DNA of 9,069 nt, taken from NCBI GenBank assembly GCA_913009925.1, contig CAJVWY010000042.1, forward strand, positions 1 through 9,069, given 5' to 3'. The position numbers were made by a program, and so were the translations under genes. Below, in pieces: positions 6,925 through 9,069 of the stretch. The notes beneath the pieces were generated by a model. The model searched no databases. It worked only from the letters and a program-made list of their open reading frames with translations, and was not told where the DNA came from. Source of the DNA: an uncultured bacterium. Its GTDB lineage: Bacteria > Actinomycetota > Thermoleophilia > BMS3ABIN01. Every line of letters begins with the position of its first letter. The stretch's first letter is position 1.

Positions 6925-8724
6925 ATGATTACACGATATATGTCCAGATATATGAATAACATGCGCCGCATTTTCCTGGTGATGATCTCCTTCGGGCTGA
7001 CCATGGGCCTGGTGTTTCCGATCATCGTCGATCCCTTTGTCACCTGGAACCCGGGCATGAAGGTTTTTTTCAGGCTCGCCTGCCTGGGGGCGGGTTTCGC
7101 CGTTGGCGCTTTCTGTTTTTACCTGGTCAAGGTGACGCTGTTCCATAGCAATATGCTGCTGGAAAAGCGAAAGAGCGAACTGGAAAAGGCCAAGGACAGG
7201 TTCAGCGCCCTGACCAGCGTGGCGATTACCGACCGCGACTGGGACGTCAGCTTCCATGATGCCCATATTCCCACCTGCTGGCAGGTCATGGATTGCGACA
7301 AGGAGGATTGTCCCTGTCACGGCAAGGAGAGCATGCGTTGCTGGCTGGTCACCGGCACTTATTGCGGCGGCGAAGTCCAGGGCCGTTTCGCCCAGAAGAT
7401 CGACAGCTGTTCCCAATGTAAAGTCTACCAGCAGGCGGTAGAGTGTGATCCCATCAACGAGATCGGTGAGAACTTCAATAGCCTCATGTGGGTTGTCAGG
7501 GAACGTGAGAACGAACTTTCCGAGGCCAGGGCTATTCTGCAGGAGCAATATACAGAGCTGGAGGGGCTGCACAGTATCGCCAAGGAGGCGGCCGTTACCG
7601 ACGCGCTCACGGGCCTGAAGAACCACGGCCACTTCCAGGGACGCCTGGAGGATGAGGTCGACAGGGCTAAGCGATACGGCAGACCCCTGGCACTGGTGAT
7701 GATAGACCTGGACTTCTTCAAGTCCATCAATGACAAGTTCGGCCACCAGAAGGGTGACGCTGTGCTGGCGGGACTGGGCGGTTTTCTCAGGCGGGAGCTG
7801 CGTTCAGTGGATTACGCCGCCCGCTACGGTGGCGAGGAGTTCGTTATCATCATGCCCGAGACCGACGGGCCCGGGGCCCGGCGGGTTGCCGAGAGGCTCA
7901 GGGAGAACATCAAGTGTATCGGTGACGAGGCGGGGCTTTCCCAAGCCTATGTCGCGGCCAGCTTTGGTGTAGCCGATTTCCCGGCCTGCGCCGCCGATGC
8001 CAGCAGCCTTATCGCTGCCGCCGATTCGGCCCTGCTGTTCTCCAAGAGCAAGGGGCGTAACCGGGTCTCCTATTTCCGTGATCTTTCCGAGACCGAGCTC
8101 AAGGATAGCGATCTTGAAAGCCTTAACAGCAGGCTGGAACACGCCAGCCTCAAGACCATCTGCTCGCTGGCCGAGGCGGTGGACGCTCGCGACCAGTATA
8201 ACGGCGACGAGTCCCGGGACCTGGCACGGGTGGTGGCTGCCATGGCCGAGCGCCTGGAAATGGGTGAACGGCAGGCGGACGCGCTGGCCCTGGCGACGGT
8301 GCTGCACGATATCGGCAAGATCGGTGTTCCCGACGCCGTTCTTAACAAACGCGACAAGCTCAGCTCCGAAGAGATAGACATGATCCGGCAGCACCCTGAG
8401 ATAGGGCGCCGTATCATGCAGGAGGCCGAACAGATCCAGGATCTGGTTGCGGCCATCCTCTACCACCATGAACGCTGGGACGGCCAGGGTTATCCGGAGC
8501 AGCTCAAAGGTGAGGAGATCCCCCTGATGGCGAGGATAGTCGGCATCTTTGACGCCTACCGGGCCATGAGTTCCAACCGGCCCTACCGGCAAGCGATGGA
8601 CTGTGCACAGATCATCGACGAGATGCGCAAGGGCGCCGGTACCCAGTTCGATCCGGGCCTGGTGGAGCTGTTCATCGACATTATCCAGGAAGACGGGCAG
8701 AAACAACTGTGGCAGGCCGGGTAG
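6925..8724 (+). CDS. Membrane-anchored Cys-rich sensor / GGDEF / HD-GYP protein, copy 2
   Basis: This 599-residue paralogue of the preceding gene lies 35 bases downstream on the same strand and is probably co-transcribed with it. It has two membrane helices (about 15-35 and 46-68), a linker helix (74-95), and a Cys-rich module with C118, C124, C129, C131, C139, C147, C162 and C165, plus C174 nearby, which is at least one more cysteine than copy 1. A coiled coil (about 190-222) precedes the GGDEF domain (about 225-382). That domain is fully canonical: DLD at 261-263, GHQKGD at 273-278, GGEEF at 302-306 and an intact inhibitory RSVD at 293-296, predicting an active, product-inhibited diguanylate cyclase. 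The HD-GYP domain (about 410-588) has H461-D462, H490, H514-H515, GYP (522-524) and D543. The GAGGCGG at 6916-6922 supports the ATG at 6925; the upstream ATG at 6908 stops after six codons. Which activity dominates probably depends on the Cys-rich sensor; this is inference. Confidence 0.92.
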   Translation: MITRYMSRYMNNMRRIFLVMISFGLTMGLVFPIIVDPFVTWNPGMKVFFRLACLGAGFAVGAFCFYLVKVTLFHSNMLLEKRKSELEKAKDRFSALTSVAITDRDWDVSFHDAHIPTCWQVMDCDKEDCPCHGKESMRCWLVTGTYCGGEVQGRFAQKIDSCSQCKVYQQAVECDPINEIGENFNSLMWVVRERENELSEARAILQEQYTELEGLHSIAKEAAVTDALTGLKNHGHFQGRLEDEVDRAKRYGRPLALVMIDLDFFKSINDKFGHQKGDAVLAGLGGFLRRELRSVDYAARYGGEEFVIIMPETDGPGARRVAERLRENIKCIGDEAGLSQAYVAASFGVADFPACAADASSLIAAADSALLFSKSKGRNRVSYFRDLSETELKDSDLESLNSRLEHASLKTICSLAEAVDARDQYNGDESRDLARVVAAMAERLEMGERQADALALATVLHDIGKIGVPDAVLNKRDKLSSEEIDMIRQHPEIGRRIMQEAEQIQDLVAAILYHHERWDGQGYPEQLKGEEIPLMARIVGIFDAYRAMSSNRPYRQAMDCAQIIDEMRKGAGTQFDPGLVELFIDIIQEDGQKQLWQAG

Positions 8725-8757
8725 CTGACAGCGGCCCGACCCGGCCCGACCCAGTTG
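8704..8757 (+). repeat. Long imperfect hairpin spanning the stop codon of copy 2
   Basis: Two 19-base arms (8704-8722 and 8739-8757) pair at 16 of 19 positions: CAACTG with CAGTTG at the outside and GGCCGGGT with ACCCGGCC at the inside, with a 16-base loop. The TAG stop at 8722-8724 sits at the top of the 5' arm. The 3' side contains a perfect direct duplication of CGGCCCGACC (8732-8741 and 8742-8751). No T run follows, so it is not a classical intrinsic terminator. It may protect the 3' end of the mRNA or act as a factor-dependent terminator. Confidence 0.5.
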
Positions 8758-8794
8758 AAATCCTGCCGCTTGTTCAATATGATGTTTACCTGAT

Positions 8795-8867
8795 GGCAAC
8801 AGGTTCCACATATTCCAGCGTAGCCACTTTCCTCTCCCGTCCCGCGGGAGGGCGTAACCTGTATGCC
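8795..8867. other. Structured intergenic element, 11-bp closing stem
   Basis: GGCAACAGGTT (8795-8805) pairs with 8856-8867 through 11 base pairs with a single bulged A, enclosing about 50 bases. Inside is a second hairpin, CTCCCG (8834-8839) with CGGGAG (8845-8850) and a 5-base loop. The nested arrangement looks like a folded RNA domain on either strand, but I do not recognise a known riboswitch or small RNA family. It lies in the gap between copy 2 and the possible gene at 8987, where no coding frame is convincing. Confidence 0.3.
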
Positions 8868-8895
8868 GCGGATTCCCTCTTTGCTCTGCTTCTCC

Positions 8896-8985
8896 TCCCC
8901 CTTTCGGGGGATATTGCCTAACTGTTTGCCCGTGCGGCAAACTCCCCAGCTCTTTTAGCGCATACCTGGGGTTAATAGTAAGAGC
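8896..8985 (+). other. Hairpin cluster and possible pseudoknot before the ATG at 8987
   Basis: Three elements follow each other: a 6-bp stem 8896-8901/8906-8911 with loop TTTC; a perfect 7-bp stem 8924-8930/8936-8942 with a 5-base loop; and two interlaced pairings, CCCCAG (8944-8949) with CTGGGG (8966-8971) and CTCTT (8950-8954) with AAGAG (8980-8984). The last two cross, as in an H-type pseudoknot, and reach to within two bases of the ATG at 8987, so folding would cover the ribosome binding region. The zero-length first loop makes simultaneous formation uncertain; they may instead be alternative structures. Confidence 0.3.
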
Positions 8986-8986
8986 A

Positions 8987-9069
8987 ATGATCTCAGAACG
9001 CATACTCATACTATGTACGACCCTCACGGTCGCCGCCGTGCTCCCCAAGATTCACCTCAACCCTTCTCT
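8987..9069 (+). CDS. Possible 5' end of a gene cut by the window edge
   Basis: From the ATG at 8987 a frame stays open to the end of the window (27 full codons). The predicted N-terminus begins MISERILILCTTLTVAAVLP, a short charged start followed by a hydrophobic stretch like a signal peptide or membrane anchor. The ribosome binding site is weak: only AAGAG close to the ATG, with GGGG about 15 bases upstream. An out-of-frame ATG at 9013 gives an equally long open frame with no recognisable character. No family can be assigned, and this may be non-coding. Confidence 0.25.
   Translation, partial: MISERILILCTTLTVAAVLPKIHLNPS

Noticed and set aside
8709..8921. 70-codon plus-strand frame overlapping the end of copy 2
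   Set aside because: It starts inside copy 2 in another frame, has no ribosome binding site or motif, and crosses several hairpins; it is a chance frame.
8935..8957. Minus-strand TAAA-N15-GCCG resembling a second sigma-28 promoter
   Set aside because: Only the core bases match, the -10 continues as CACG instead of ATAA, and it would transcribe only antisense into copy 2 with no gene following. Chance is likelier.
8725..8986. c-di-GMP-I (GEMM) riboswitch, tRNA or 6S-like RNA in the right intergenic region
   Set aside because: The conserved GEMM core blocks are absent on both strands, no T-arm or cloverleaf is seen, and there is no long irregular rod ending at both sides as in 6S RNA.
7804..9048. 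Long minus-strand open frame of 414 codons opposite copy 2
   Set aside because: It is a shadow of the strongly supported GGDEF/HD-GYP gene. Its translation has no recognisable domain, and the GC-rich codon pattern explains the lack of stops. The same applies to the minus frame at 6886-7746 and the plus frame at 3052-3945.
1..9069. Insertion sequences, CRISPR arrays, phage or toxin-antitoxin genes
   Set aside because: No transposase or integrase motifs, no regularly spaced repeats and no small paired frames with suitable signals were found. The region looks chromosomal and stable.

Overview
The window is a GC-rich bacterial segment with six complete protein genes, probably one more gene starting at the right edge, and a compact layout. 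Four genes lie on the minus strand (134-4936) and two on the plus strand (5123-8724); the two groups are read outward from a 186-base divergent intergenic region at 4937-5122. The lineage cannot be fixed from sequence alone. The secreted coiled-coil NlpC/P60 hydrolase resembles CwlO/RipA-type cell-wall enzymes of monoderms. The hom-thrC-apgM order, with no classical thrB, recurs in anaerobes such as Desulfobacterota/Geobacter relatives, Chloroflexota and deep-branching Actinomycetota. My best guess is an uncultured, anaerobic, monoderm-like bacterium, for example a deep-branching actinobacterium; this is inference.

Left block (minus strand, 134-3708). Homoserine dehydrogenase with an ACT domain, threonine synthase and an ApgM-type member of the alkaline phosphatase superfamily are packed with overlapping or nearly abutting ends, in the order of the threonine pathway. 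The ApgM-like protein sits where homoserine kinase should be and belongs to a family already proposed to be an alternative homoserine kinase. A strong intrinsic terminator (3778-3813, minus) separates this operon from the upstream nlpC/p60-type gene (3824-4936). A plus-strand terminator (88-130) sits at the 3' end of the operon and probably serves a convergent gene beyond the left edge.

Right block (plus strand, 5123-8724). Two tandem paralogues of 588 and 599 residues share one architecture: two N-terminal membrane helices, a short linker helix, a compact cysteine-rich cytoplasmic module (7 and 8-9 Cys, with paired Cys-Trp motifs), a coiled coil, a GGDEF domain and an HD-GYP domain. They look like bifunctional cyclic-di-GMP synthesis/degradation enzymes with a built-in metal, Fe-S or redox sensor. 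The copies have diverged: the second has a canonical GGEEF and an intact RxxD inhibitory site, while the first has SGEEF and has lost the RxxD arginine. Both lack the first histidine of the HD motif. Upstream is a near-consensus sigma-28 (FliA/SigD) promoter, TAAAGTTT-N11-GCCGATGC, correctly placed ahead of a strong Shine-Dalgarno, which suggests the pair belongs to the motility regulon.

Right edge (8725-9069). A 262-base non-coding stretch is rich in inverted repeats: a hairpin spanning the stop codon, an 11-bp stem enclosing about 50 bases, two short hairpins, and a possible pseudoknot next to an ATG at 8987. I cannot match it to a known RNA family.
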